From positions 62,001-126,000 of the forward strand of contig NZ_LMGT01000006.1 in the NCBI RefSeq assembly GCF_001427825.1: a stretch of DNA of 64,000 nt, in the 5' to 3' direction. The notes below the pieces were generated by a model. It worked only from the letters and a program-made list of their open reading frames with translations, ran no database searches and had not been told where the DNA came from. Each line of letters opens with the position of its first letter. The stretch's first letter is position 1. Source of the DNA: Brevundimonas sp. Root608 (GTDB taxonomy: Bacteria; Pseudomonadota; Alphaproteobacteria; Caulobacterales; Caulobacteraceae). Of the stretch, positions 17,601 to 26,900 are shown in pieces. Position numbers and translations under genes: made by a program.

Positions 17601-20600
17601 GGCCACGGTCACCGCGGCTCCGTCCGCCAACCGGTTCGAGGATCCCAGCGTCAGCGTTCCGCCCGTGACAGCCACCTGGCCGGCCGAGGCCGTGCCGTTC
17701 AGGGTCGAGGATCCGATGCTGAACAGGGCGCCGGACCCGAGATTGGCGTTCACCGTGCCGCCGTTCAGGGCGTACTGCGCCGCGGTCAGCGTGCCGGTGC
17801 CGTTCAGAAGGCCGTTCAACGTCAGAACGCCGACGGTTTCGTTGAAGGCGTTGAGCTCAAGCCTGGAACCCGACGATACGGATACCGTGGCGGTGTCGGC
17901 CAGCCGGTTCGACGCGCCCAGCGACAGGGCGCCGCCATTGACGAGGACCTGGCCCGCGCCAGCCGTTCCGTTCAGCGTGGTCGTACCGGCAATCGCGTTG
18001 AACGTTCCGGCGCCGAGGTTGGCGTTGATGACCGCGCCGTAGCTCGTGTAGCTGCCGGCGGTCAGCGTTCCCGTCCCGTCGAGCCGGGTTCCGGTGAAGA
18101 AGGTCGAGGTCGCGACGGTGTCGCTGAACGTTCCCATGTCGACGACACCGCCGAAGCTGGCCGTCAGGTTGGTCGCGTCGGCGAGCACGTTCGAGGCGCC
18201 GAGGCGCAGTGTTGCGCCCGAGGCCGTTGTGGCGCCGGTGTAGGTGTTCGCGCCGCTGAGCGTGAGTACGCCGCCGCCCGTAACCGTGACGCCGCCCGAG
18301 CCGCCGATGACGCCGGCGTAGTTGCTGGCGCCCGCGCCGCCCACGGTGAGCGTGCTGGATCCAAGCGCCACGAAGCCCGAGCCGTTCAGGGCGCCGATCC
18401 GCTCGCTGGCGTTCAGCTGAAGCGCGCCCGGCGCGGCGATGGTCACCGTCACGGCGTCGTTGATCGCGGCGCCGCCGCTGACCGCCAGGGTGCCGGAGTT
18501 GATCGTCCACGTCACCGTCGAGGCGTCCACGCCGGTCAGGGTGAAGGTTCCCGCGCCATTCATGGTCCGGGATTCGAAGTTGATCAGATTGCCGATGTCG
18601 AAGCTCGACGAACCGGCGCCCGCGACCACGAACGCATCGAAGTCATCGCCGCCGTCGATGAGCCCCGATGTTGCGGCCCCGCCATGCATGAAGAGGGTGT
18701 CGTCGCCGCCGGCCAGCGACAGTCCCCCGGTCAGCGTCGAGCCGTCGCGCAGGGTGATGGTGTCGACGAACGAGCCGACCGAAAGGATCGCCGCGCTCGT
18801 CCCGCTGATTGAACCGCCTGAGAGGTTGTCGACCGAGCCGCCGCCCGCCAGACGTACGCCCGCGCCGTTGAGGCCCGTGATCGCGCCGGCGTTCGTCACC
18901 GTGGCCATGCCGGCGGCCCCGTTCACGCCGTTGGTGGCGCCGCGGATCAGCCCATTGAGCTGATTGTCGACGACGCCGCCGTTCGAGAAGGCGAGGCCCG
19001 AGCCGCCGGTTCCGATTATCGACCCGCTATTGGTCACCGAACCGCCGGCGGCGAGCACAGCGGCGTTTCCGCCCGTGATTGAACCCGAGTTGATCAGGGT
19101 CGAGTTCGCGCCGTCGAGCGAGACCGCGCGCAGGCCGGCGGTGATCGATCCGAAGTTCGTGATCGAGGCGTTGGCCCCGGCGAGCTGGACGCCATAGCCG
19201 TTGGTCGAACTGACCGTTCCGGTCGCCCGGTTGGTTACCGTGCCCGCGTTGTTGAAATAGACCGCCGCGTTCGTGTTGGTGTTCGAGATGGCGCCGGCGT
19301 TGTCCAGGGTCGATCCCGCGCCGACGAACTGAACGGCCGTCGCGGTATTCGAGATCGAGCCGCCGGCCTGGTTGGTCACCGTGCCGACGCCATCGAAATA
19401 GACCGCCGAGAACACGCTTCCGGCGGAGATGACGCCGGCATTGGTGACGCTGGATCCTGACCCCACCAGGCGGACGGCGTTGCCCGTCGTCGCCGCGATC
19501 GTAGCACCGCTGGCGTTGGCGACGCTCGCCAGCGTGTTGGCCGTGACGCCGTTGACGCCACGGATCTCGCCGCCTGACAGGTTGCTCAGGGCGCCGCCGC
19601 CGTTCAGGGCGACGCCGGCAGTCGTGCCGTTGATCAGACCGCTATTGGTCAGCGAGCCCGAACCGGTGAAGACGACGCCGGCGCCGTTCGCGGTCGACAC
19701 CGTACCGCCCGAGGCCACGTTCACCGTCGAGTTCAGGCCGGCGGTGACGGCCGCGCCGTTGGCGACGCTGACATTCGACAGGGTCGCAGTGGAACCGGCG
19801 GCGACGTTGACGCCGTTGCTGGCCGTGATCGCCCCGCTGAGGGTCACCACGCCGCGGACGCCGACCGTGCCGGAACCGCTGACGGCGTTGGCGAAGTCGT
19901 GATTGTCGCTGCGAGCGAAGACCAGCGCCGCGTTGTTGACCACCGAACCGAGGATCGAGCCGGCCGCGGCGCCGTCGCCGATCTGCAGCGTGCCGGCGTT
20001 GATGGTGGTTCCGCCGCTGTAGGTGTTCTCACCCGCGAGGATCAGCGTGCCGAGGTCGGTCTTCACCAGTCCGCCGGAGCCCGTCAGTTCAGAGGCGATG
20101 GTCGCCGTCCAGGCCGCGCTCGGGGCCGTGCCGTCGCCGACACGGATCGTGTTGGTGGCGTTCGCCAGGGTGATGGAGTCGCCCTGGATGCGATAGCCGT
20201 CCGCCGCGAACTGCATGCCGGTCACGCCGACCGCACCTGCACCGTTGGCGACGGTGACGACGCCGCCGACGCCCTGGAAGATGGCGAAGCCGGGCTGCGG
20301 CTGCATGGCGCCGTTGAACAGGCCGCTGGAGTCGGTCCATTCCGAGCCAGCGGCCGTCCAGGTGCCCGCGCCGCCGTTGACCGCGCCATTGTCATGGCCG
20401 CCCGGGCCGCCGTCCCAGAACAGCAATTCCGTCGGGGCGTGGACGATGTTGATCTGGCCCGCGACCGAAGTCTGCACCGCCACGCGCTGGGCGCCGGCCG
20501 GCGTCGTGCCGATGACGAGGCCGTTGTCGGTCAGGACGCCGCCATAGGTCATCAGACCGTAGACGCCGAAACCATAGGCGCCGGTGCTGGCGACGTTGAC

Positions 20601-23600
20601 CGTGCCGTCCAGCGTCAGGTCGCCGGTGACGGCGAACAGGGCGGGACCACCCGCGCCGCTGAAGGTCGCATTGATGGTAGAACCCGATGACAGGTCCAGC
20701 GAGCCCATGGTCAGGGTCGTGCCCTGGGCGCCGATCAGGGTGGCGCCGCTGGCGACCGTGACCGCGCCCGTGACGGAGCCGCCGCCGTTCAGCGTGGCGC
20801 CGTTGGCGACAGTGGCCGCCGCCTGGAGCGTGCCGTTGACGATCAGGGAGCCCTGAACCGTGGCGCCGCCCGCGAAGGCGCCAGTCCCTGTCAGGGTCAG
20901 CGTGCCGGACTGGTGCGCGAAGGTTTCGAAGTTGGCGAGGTTGTTCAGATTGACCGAGGCGACGCCGCCGCTGAGGTTCGAGGTGAAGCTGTCCGTGCCG
21001 GTTCCGGCGTCGATCAGGCCGCTGAACGCGCCGCCCTGGTAGAGGAAGCTGTCGGCGCCGGCTCCCAGGGTCGCGCTGGTCATCGAGCCCGTCGACGCGA
21101 GCGTAAGGTTGTCGATCCCCGAGCCGGTCGTGGCGTCGTAGGCGCCGTTCAGCAAGCCTGCGATGCCGACGGTCTGCGTGCCGGTCGCGGTGGACAGGAT
21201 CTGGCCGTTGGTAGTCGAGCCGGCCAACAGGTCGAGGGTCTTGCTGCCCGCGCCGGACAGCTGGATCGAACCCAACCAGCCCCCGATCGCGCCACCCGAC
21301 TGGTTGGTGATCGTGCCGGCGCCGGTCATCTGCACCCCGTAGCCGATCGAGCCGTCAATCAGGCCGGCGTTGCTGAGCGTTCCGGAAGCGCCGTTGCTGA
21401 AGCTGACGCCGACGCCCCCGAGAATCTCGCCTCCGGCGAGGTTGGTGACCGAGCCGCCGGCGCCCAGCGCGAGCGCCGTACCGGTGTTGCGGCTGATGTG
21501 GGCGGACGTGGTCGCTGCGTCGGGCGCCGCGCCGCTGGCGATGACGCCGGAGTTGGTGATCGCGACCGAGAAGTTCGCGCCGATTCCGCTCAGCGAGTTC
21601 ACGATCAGGCCGGCGTTGCTGATGGTGCTGCCGTTCGCGTTGACGAAGACGCCTTCGTTGCCGGCGCCGACGATGAGGCCGCCGGCGTTGTTGGTCAGGG
21701 CGGTGGCGCCGTTCAGAATAATCGCGTCATTGAAGCCCCGGATCAGGCCGGAGTTGTTGATGGTTCCGCCGGCCGTGACGACGCCGTAGTTGCCGAGGAT
21801 GGTCCCGCCGGCCTGGTTGGTGATCGAACTGCCGGCCGCGTTGCTCTGGACCCCGCCCAGCGTCCCGGTGATCAGACCATTGGCCTGGTTGACCAGCGTC
21901 AGGACGCCGTTGGTGGCCACACCGTAACCGTTGACCGTGACCGTGCCCGCGATGTTGCGGCCGATCGTGCCGGCGTTGGTGATGCTGACCGCGCTTGCGG
22001 AGGCGCTGGAGACGCCGTTGCCCAGCGTGGCCGTGATGTAGCCGCCCGCGAAGTTGTTGACGGTCAGGCCGCCGGCGGTGTTCTCGACGCCGTTGTACAG
22101 ATCGCCGACAATCAGGCCGTAGTTGTTGACCACCAGCAGATCGGTCGAGCCGGACTCATGCCGGACGCCGGCGTTGCGGCCCTGGATGGTCGAGCCCGCG
22201 CCCGTGTCGGTGATCGAGCCGTTGTTGACCGTGGTCGTGCCGCCCGCGCCGCCGTTGAGGACATAGATGCCCGCGCCGACGGTTCCGTCGCCGCCGGTGC
22301 CGGCGTTCTGAAGCAGGCCGAGATTGGTGACAGTGGCGCCAACGCCGCCGCTGGTGATGCGGACGCCGTTGTACTGGCCGCTCTGCAGGGATGCGCCGTT
22401 CGCCACCGTCAGGCTGGCGCCCGCGCCGCTGATGACCGCGCCGGTGTTGGTTGAGCCGGTGCGCGAGCCGCCAAGGATCAGATTGGCGCCCGCGCCGCTG
22501 ACCGTCAGCTGGCCGGTGGTGGTGATCGCGCCGGCCAGGGTCGTGGCGCCCGTGCCGTTGATGTTGATCGCGCCGGAGCCCGAGATGGCCTGGCTGGCTG
22601 TCCCGGCGGATGCGTTCTGATAGGTCAGCGTGCCGTTGTTGACGATGCTGGCCCCCGAGATCGAGGCCGTCGTGCCCAGCAGGGTGGCGCCGGAGTTGAT
22701 CCGGGTGACGCCGCCCCACGTGTTGGCGCTGTTCGTCAGGGTGATGGAGCCGCCGCTGAAGGTGACATACTGGTTCGCGCCGCCGACGCCGCCGGTCTCA
22801 TAGATCTGGCCGGCAAGCGTGATGGCGCCGCCCGAGGTGTTGTTGAGAATGGTCGGATCGGCCGCCTGTTGCCCGTCGACGACTTCCAGCGAGATGGCGT
22901 TGTTGTAGGTGCCGGTCGCCGCGAAATCGATCTGCGGATCGATCATCCGGATCAGGCCTGTACCCGCCGCGCTGGTGTGGCTCAGCCGCAGGATGCCCGC
23001 GTTGACGACCGTGCCGCCGGTGTAGGTGTTGTTGCCCGACAGGTTGACGGTGCCGGGCCCGTTGAGGGTCAGGACGCCGGCGCCGCTGACGACGCCCGAC
23101 TGGGTCAGGGTCTGGCCCGAGGCTGCGCCAAGGCTGCCCGCGCCGGTCATGGCGAGGGTCCGCGTATTGCTCAGCGACGCCGTGGTCGTGATCGAGCCGC
23201 CGCCGGTCAGGGTGAGCCCGGTCGCGCCCTGGAACTGCTGGGTGTTGCTTACCGTGAGGGCCGCGCCGTTGATGGTCAGGCCCGAGGTGAAGCTGTTCTG
23301 GTTCCCGGTGCCGGTCAGAGTCCAGGCGCCGCCCGTGAAGGAGCCGGTCTCCCAGCCGCTCAGATTGTCGACGCTGAAGCTGCGCGAGCCCGAACCGTTG
23401 AAGGTCAGGCTGTCCACGCCCGAGCCGGCGTGCAGCAGGGTGTAGCCCGTGGCGCTGGTGTTCAGGGTCAGGTTGACCGCGCCGCTGTTGCCCGTGGCGT
23501 CAAGGTTGCCGGAGAATCCGCCCGCGACGGTCACCGTGCGCGCGCCGCTTCCCGACAGGATCACGTCGCCGGTCGTCGTCGATCCGGCCTGAAGATCGAT

Positions 23601-26528
23601 CGTAGCCGTACCGCTGGTGTTCGCCTGGATGGCCGCGACCGATCCGCCGGAGATCGTCGCGCCGGAGGCGCTGGTCAAGGCAAGAGCGCCGCTCGTGGTG
23701 ACGTTGACGGCATAGCCGTTGCCGCTGATCGTGCCGCCGGAATTGTTGGCGATGGTGACGGTTCCGGCCGTCTGCGAGATCCCGGCGCCCGTGCCGACGG
23801 CCGAGCCGTTGATCGAGCCCGTGTTGGTCACCCCGAAAGCGCCGCTGCCGGTCATGACGAGACCGGCCGAGATGCCCTCCAGGGTCCCCGCGTTCGTCAG
23901 GCTGGATGCACTGCCCCCGGTTCCCGTGTTGGAGGACGTAAGAGCGTTGGTAACCGCGGTCACCGTGCCGTTGTTGACGATCGTGCCGCCGCCGCTCGCG
24001 AGAGCGATGGCCACGCCCGCGCTCGCGCCAGCGGTTGAGACGGTAGCGCCGACGTTGTTGGTGAAGTTGACCCGGCCCGAGGTGCTGAAGATGCCGGTGG
24101 ACTGGCCCGTGATCGAGCCCGAGTTGCTCGCGGTGCTGGTGGCGCCGCCGTTGAAGTAGAGGCCGATCCAGTTGTCGAGCACGCCCGTGCCGAGCACATT
24201 GACGGTCGCGCCTGCGGCGGCCGTAATGCCGAAGCCCGTGCCGCCGACGTTGGTCAGCGAGCCCGAGAGGTTCAGCGTCGTGCCGGTCGCGATGTCCCAC
24301 ACCGCCCCGCCGTTCCGGCTGCCCGTCAGAGTCAGCGTGCCGCTGAGGTGGTTGTAGGTCTCGAAATTCGAGAGATTGGAGAGGTTGAGCGACCCGGAGC
24401 CGCCCCCGCCCAGCTGGCTGTTGAAGGTGTCGCCGGTGCCCGCGCCGGCGTTGATCGTCGAACCGATCGCGCCGCCCTGCCAGGTGAACTGGTCGTTGCC
24501 GCCACCGAGCGCGACTGCGCCGGTGATCGCGCCGGTCGACGCCAGGGCGATCGTATCGACGCCGGTGCCGGAGGCGGCGTTATAGGCGCCGTCCAGAAGG
24601 CCGGCGACCGTGACGGTCCGCGTGCCTGTATTGTCCGACAGGATCTGGCCGGTCACCGTCGAGCCAAGGTTCAGGTTGATGACCGCCAGGTCGTCGCTGG
24701 CCAGCCGGATGCCGCCAACGCCGCCGCTGATCACGCCGCCCGAGTTGTTGGTCAGCGTCACGACGCCGTCCGCGACCTCCACGCCGAAGCCGTATGTGGC
24801 GTCGCCGCCGCCGGTGATCGTACCGCTGTTGGTCACGGTGTTGGGTGAACCGGTTGTGTTCAACCGCAGTCCCGACAGGCCGGCGCCGCCGGTTCCACCG
24901 GCCGTGTTGATGGCGCCGCTGTTGGTCAGGGTGATGCGGCCGCCGTTCACGTTGTAGCCGTGCGCAACGCCCGTGACCGTGCCGCTGTTGTTGTGCGTGG
25001 TGGGGTTGCCGCCGGAATAGACGCCGTCGTAGCCGGTGATCGTGCCCGTGTTGGTCACCGAAGCGCCGCCGGAGCCGTAAACGCCCGCGGTGCCCGTCGA
25101 TCCGGTTCCGGTGATCGTCCCGGCGTTGTTCACCGAGGCGACGTTCTGGTACCAGATGCCGCTCGAACCGGTGATCGTTCCGGTCGCGGTATTGGTCACC
25201 AGGCCGTCGCTGCTGAAGTGCACGCCGTGGCTGCCCGTGCCGCTGGCGGTCAGGGCGCCGTTGTTGGTGACCGTGTTCGTCCCGTTGACCAGATACAGGG
25301 CGGCGTTCGAGGACGTGTTGCCGGTCGATGTGATGGTGACGCCCGCGGCGATGTTGACCGCGTAGTTGCCGACGTTCGTATAGACGCCGGTCGCGCCGGT
25401 GACGTTGGCCCCCAGGTTGAACGTGCCGGTGTTGCCGAACGTCCCGGCGGTCACGCTGATGGCGCGAGCCGTGGCGGTGATCGCCGCCGTGGTCGTGAGG
25501 TTGATCGTGTTCGTCGAGGTGCCGGTGGTCGACAGGTCCACGCCTGTGGCGAACGCCGTGACGTTGCCGATCGCCGCACCGACATTGATCGAGAACAGGT
25601 CGACGTTGGTGCCGCCGCTGCTGGTGGCGATGATCCCGGTGCCAACGCCGTTCGAGGTGCTGTTGATCGTGCCGCCGCCGCTGGTGGTGATCTCGGCGCC
25701 GGCGGTGTTGGTGGAGTGGATGCCCGTCGGGGCGACGATCGCCGCCTGGGACTGGATGTTGCTGCGGCCGCCCGTCGCGTCGGTGCGGATGCCGGTGACC
25801 AGCGCATTGATCGAGCCGCCCGTCATCTCGACGAAGCTGCCGTAGAAATTGCTCGAATTGATGCCGGTGTCGAAGCCCGAGAAGGTTGACGAGCCCAGCT
25901 GGATGCTGGCGTTGACGGCGGTGACGGCGTTGAAGCCGGCGATGTGGGTGCCGTTGGCGACGAACGACTGGCTCTGGTTCGAGGCGTCGAACGAGACATA
26001 GCCCGAGGCGGCCAGGAGGTTGATGCCGTAGCTGCCCGTGAAGGTCGAGCCGCTGGAGGTGATGCCGATGCCCATGTTGGCGTTGGTCTGGACGTAGAGC
26101 GCCGCGCCCCCGTTCACCGTCGTGGTCAGGGTGTTGACGCCGGTCAGGGTCACGCCGGTCGAGTTCAGGCCGCCGGTCGACCCCAGGATGCGCAAGGCGT
26201 CGGCCGTCGGAGCGCCGGTGGTGTTGTTGATGACCACGCTGTCGACCGTGGTCGTGGTCGACTGGCTGATGTTGGAGATCTGGATGCCGCCGCCGGATCC
26301 GGACTGGTCGCTGACCGTGGGAGCGCCGCCGCCTGACCGGGTGATCGTGCCGCCGCCGGCGGGGTTCACGACAACCTGGGCGAAGGCCGGGGAGACCGCC
26401 AGCGACGCCGCGATCAGGGCTGTGGATCCCAGCAGGCCCATACGCATCCGCCGCGCCGCGTCGGCGCTGGTGTTCGAGCGAGCAGGCGTGCGCGAGCCCG
26501 CGACGGGGCGCTTGTTGGAAGCCGACAT
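14601..26528 (-). CDS. Giant type Va autotransporter, probable adhesin (3975 aa)
   Basis: One uninterrupted 11.9-kb frame. It has an unusually long signal region of about 50 aa with a basic Ser/Arg-rich extension before MGLLGSTALIAASLAVSPAF and cleavage after FAQ. The passenger (about residues 52-3690) is Gly/Ser/Thr/Asn-rich with hundreds of short repeats of the type ITNSGTITG, as in right-handed beta-helices. Passenger-associated transport repeats such as NTYSGGTTINAGTLQIG occur several times. Tandem 92-aa repeats fill about residues 2775-3330. The last ~270 residues (from GGWVSAYAGDQ) are an autotransporter beta-barrel ending in Trp. The role is probably cell-cell or surface adhesion; no protease or esterase motif was seen. 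The Shine-Dalgarno GGTGAG precedes the ATG. It appears monocistronic. Confidence 0.93.
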   Translation of the reverse strand: MSASNKRPVAGSRTPARSNTSADAARRMRMGLLGSTALIAASLAVSPAFAQVVVNPAGGGTITRSGGGAPTVSDQSGSGGGIQISNISQSTTTTVDSVVINNTTGAPTADALRILGSTGGLNSTGVTLTGVNTLTTTVNGGAALYVQTNANMGIGITSSGSTFTGSYGINLLAASGYVSFDASNQSQSFVANGTHIAGFNAVTAVNASIQLGSSTFSGFDTGINSSNFYGSFVEMTGGSINALVTGIRTDATGGRSNIQSQAAIVAPTGIHSTNTAGAEITTSGGGTINSTSNGVGTGIIATSSGGTNVDLFSINVGAAIGNVTAFATGVDLSTTGTSTNTINLTTTAAITATARAISVTAGTFGNTGTFNLGANVTGATGVYTNVGNYAVNIAAGVTITSTGNTSSNAALYLVNGTNTVTNNGALTASGTGSHGVHFSSDGLVTNTATGTITGSSGIWYQNVASVNNAGTITGTGSTGTAGVYGSGGASVTNTGTITGYDGVYSGGNPTTHNNSGTVTGVAHGYNVNGGRITLTNSGAINTAGGTGGAGLSGLRLNTTGSPNTVTNSGTITGGGDATYGFGVEVADGVVTLTNNSGGVISGGVGGIRLASDDLAVINLNLGSTVTGQILSDNTGTRTVTVAGLLDGAYNAASGTGVDTIALASTGAITGAVALGGGNDQFTWQGGAIGSTINAGAGTGDTFNSQLGGGGSGSLNLSNLSNFETYNHLSGTLTLTGSRNGGAVWDIATGTTLNLSGSLTNVGGTGFGITAAAGATVNVLGTGVLDNWIGLYFNGGATSTASNSGSITGQSTGIFSTSGRVNFTNNVGATVSTAGASAGVAIALASGGGTIVNNGTVTAVTNALTSSNTGTGGSASSLTNAGTLEGISAGLVMTGSGAFGVTNTGSINGSAVGTGAGISQTAGTVTIANNSGGTISGNGYAVNVTTSGALALTSASGATISGGSVAAIQANTSGTATIDLQAGSTTTGDVILSGSGARTVTVAGGFSGNLDATGNSGAVNLTLNTSATGYTLLHAGSGVDSLTFNGSGSRSFSVDNLSGWETGSFTGGAWTLTGTGNQNSFTSGLTINGAALTVSNTQQFQGATGLTLTGGGSITTTASLSNTRTLAMTGAGSLGAASGQTLTQSGVVSGAGVLTLNGPGTVNLSGNNTYTGGTVVNAGILRLSHTSAAGTGLIRMIDPQIDFAATGTYNNAISLEVVDGQQAADPTILNNTSGGAITLAGQIYETGGVGGANQYVTFSGGSITLTNSANTWGGVTRINSGATLLGTTASISGASIVNNGTLTYQNASAGTASQAISGSGAININGTGATTLAGAITTTGQLTVSGAGANLILGGSRTGSTNTGAVISGAGASLTVANGASLQSGQYNGVRITSGGVGATVTNLGLLQNAGTGGDGTVGAGIYVLNGGAGGTTTVNNGSITDTGAGSTIQGRNAGVRHESGSTDLLVVNNYGLIVGDLYNGVENTAGGLTVNNFAGGYITATLGNGVSSASASAVSITNAGTIGRNIAGTVTVNGYGVATNGVLTLVNQANGLITGTLGGVQSNAAGSSITNQAGGTILGNYGVVTAGGTINNSGLIRGFNDAIILNGATALTNNAGGLIVGAGNEGVFVNANGSTISNAGLIVNSLSGIGANFSVAITNSGVIASGAAPDAATTSAHISRNTGTALALGAGGSVTNLAGGEILGGVGVSFSNGASGTLSNAGLIDGSIGYGVQMTGAGTITNQSGGAIGGWLGSIQLSGAGSKTLDLLAGSTTNGQILSTATGTQTVGIAGLLNGAYDATTGSGIDNLTLASTGSMTSATLGAGADSFLYQGGAFSGLIDAGTGTDSFTSNLSGGVASVNLNNLANFETFAHQSGTLTLTGTGAFAGGATVQGSLIVNGTLQAAATVANGATLNGGGSVTGAVTVASGATLIGAQGTTLTMGSLDLSSGSTINATFSGAGGPALFAVTGDLTLDGTVNVASTGAYGFGVYGLMTYGGVLTDNGLVIGTTPAGAQRVAVQTSVAGQINIVHAPTELLFWDGGPGGHDNGAVNGGAGTWTAAGSEWTDSSGLFNGAMQPQPGFAIFQGVGGVVTVANGAGAVGVTGMQFAADGYRIQGDSITLANATNTIRVGDGTAPSAAWTATIASELTGSGGLVKTDLGTLILAGENTYSGGTTINAGTLQIGDGAAAGSILGSVVNNAALVFARSDNHDFANAVSGSGTVGVRGVVTLSGAITASNGVNVAAGSTATLSNVSVANGAAVTAGLNSTVNVASGGTVSTANGAGVVFTGSGSLTNSGLINGTTAGVALNGGGALSNLSGGEIRGVNGVTANTLASVANASGATIAATTGNAVRLVGSGSSVTNAGVISAGSVFSAVYFDGVGTVTNQAGGSISNTATAVQFVGAGSTLDNAGAISNTNTNAAVYFNNAGTVTNRATGTVSSTNGYGVQLAGANASITNFGSITAGLRAVSLDGANSTLINSGSITGGNAAVLAAGGSVTNSGSIIGTGGSGLAFSNGGVVDNQLNGLIRGATNGVNGAAGMATVTNAGAITGLNGAGVRLAGGGSVDNLSGGSISGTSAAILSVGSFVDTITLRDGSTLTGGLSLAGGDDTLFMHGGAATSGLIDGGDDFDAFVVAGAGSSSFDIGNLINFESRTMNGAGTFTLTGVDASTVTWTINSGTLAVSGGAAINDAVTVTIAAPGALQLNASERIGALNGSGFVALGSSTLTVGGAGASNYAGVIGGSGGVTVTGGGVLTLSGANTYTGATTASGATLRLGASNVLADATNLTASFGGVVDMGTFSDTVATSTFFTGTRLDGTGTLTAGSYTSYGAVINANLGAGTFNAIAGTTTLNGTAGAGQVLVNGGALSLGASNRLADTATVSVSSGSRLELNAFNETVGVLTLNGLLNGTGTLTAAQYALNGGTVNANLGSGALFSIGSSTLNGTASAGQVAVTGGTLTLGSSNRLADGAAVTVASGATLALGGFTDTVGTIDLAGVLAGTGTLTAGTYTLSGGVVNANLGAGLLIQQSGVSTLNGMSGSAQVSVNAGTLDLGASNRLADTATVLVASGATLNLNAFDDTVGLVLLNGTLGGTGTLTAGEYDLNGATINANLGAGNLFNVGGVSILTGSSAAANVVVQAGTLDLGASNRLADTATVLVASGATLNLNAFDDTVGLALLSGTLAGTGTLTAGEYDLNGATVNANLGAGNLFNVGGVSILTGSSAAGNVVVQAGTLTLGASNRLADTATVSVASGSILNLNGFDDTVGLAMISGALNGTGTLTAAQYQLNAATVNANLGAGALFNLGGVSTLNGTAAASQVSIDAGTLRLGANERLSDAASVWTAAGATFNVNGFNERVGALFGTGNVDVGAGRLTFGGVESGFGGRLSGSGSLVHTGGLFTLMGDHTIASISNTGGELRFLGTTTGGLTASGGSVTGAGTIGGALRASNGAVLSPGLAGVQDGIGGFTAGGLTLNGGTLAIDVLGKSGGNLIDQLRINGAATLTGGLLAPTFRGSAATDFDFSTRYLFLQANTLVGTFANGGTFTAAGPENLFWRVRYDLSPNGAVLELRELTDFDPGATGTGNQRAVGQALSGGQLNASDDFAGILSLIAGLNAADRAAAFDSISGEPLADMTTSLFGANDSFLTAVRDGGLGGRDDGGEAMNFVDGLSFAGGRDNVADRLGDVLGAFDPSASTARGAGGWVSAYAGDQTLDGKPGQATVDSRLNGFAGGYGVRNGSMSIGAAGGVSRLEGDVAARDAHYESDLSHAAAYVAFDDGAWATDVTATFYGGDLDSRRGVRVGAFGGQAIGNTHVEGQALSASVARRFQVSDNTMIALGAIGTASNASVDGFTETGAGGLSLQASGLERDWQSLQLSARATQDYRVDGRGFRIYAGAGVLATTGDRQATGDMRFSGAPTGFGAFTIEGAETPPLAGLADFGLEVGVAEGVTVSAGYRGLFSERLQDNQIGVKLKASW
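16540..18207 (-). repeat. 276-bp tandem repeats within the autotransporter passenger
   Basis: About six full units plus a degenerate seventh, each 276 bp (92 aa) and opening with LGASNRLAD. The spacing was checked at three consecutive units: equivalent bases fall at 16786, 17062 and 17338. The two units covering about 16830-17380 are nearly identical in DNA, while the outer units have drifted. That pattern suggests a recent internal duplication on top of older ones. Each unit carries AFDDTVGL, GTGTLTAGEY and NANLGAGNLF segments. Confidence 0.92.
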
Positions 26529-26669
26529 GTAGAACTCACCCCGAACGGCCGGCTTCCGCCGACGCTAAATATCAACCACGCACAGAGGGAGCACACGTCG
26601 CCCACACCAAACGGACGGCGGTAATACATTGGCAACCATAGTGAAGGAATGGCTCGCATAGCGGCGTTC

Positions 26670-26685
26670 GTCCCAAACTTGGGAC
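26670..26685. promoter_or_regulatory. Operator-like dyad upstream of the autotransporter gene
   Basis: GTCCCAA-AC-TTGGGAC, a perfect 7-bp inverted repeat with a 2-bp centre, 142 bp upstream of the autotransporter ATG. The size and symmetry fit a dimeric regulator site. The regulator is unknown. Confidence 0.45.
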
Positions 26686-26851
26686 GTCTCGCCTGAAGCG
26701 GGATTTCTCCAGATTCCGTGGTGGTTTTCTCTCCACGTCGGCGAGACACTTGGGGCGTGCAGGCGATGTCCCGATTCTACCGGGCGCTGACGAATTTAGA
26801 CTTAAGGATGTGCGAACATCCGGACGTCCGTACTTGGAGTTGAGCCTTCCG

Positions 26852-26900
26852 CGCCACAGTTCCGGCGAAATTCGCCGTGGGGCGGTCCGGAACTGTGGCG
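26852..26900. repeat. Nested inverted repeat upstream of the small-protein gene
   Basis: Outer arms CGCCACAGTTCCGG (26852-26865) and CCGGAACTGTGGCG (26887-26900) are perfect 14-bp complements. Overlapping the left arm is a second palindrome, CGGCGAA-A-TTCGCCG (26863-26877). The two hairpins share bases and so are mutually exclusive. The element ends 101 bp before the ATG at 27002. It may be a regulatory RNA structure in a 5' leader or a DNA-binding site. Confidence 0.7.

Noticed and set aside
16540-18207. CRISPR array
   Set aside because: The repeats are 276 bp, directly adjacent and in frame within a coding gene; there are no short repeats with unique spacers.
20913-22454. 513-codon plus-strand open frame within the autotransporter gene
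   Set aside because: Antisense shadow of a repetitive GC-rich coding region; composition follows the codon periodicity of the real gene.
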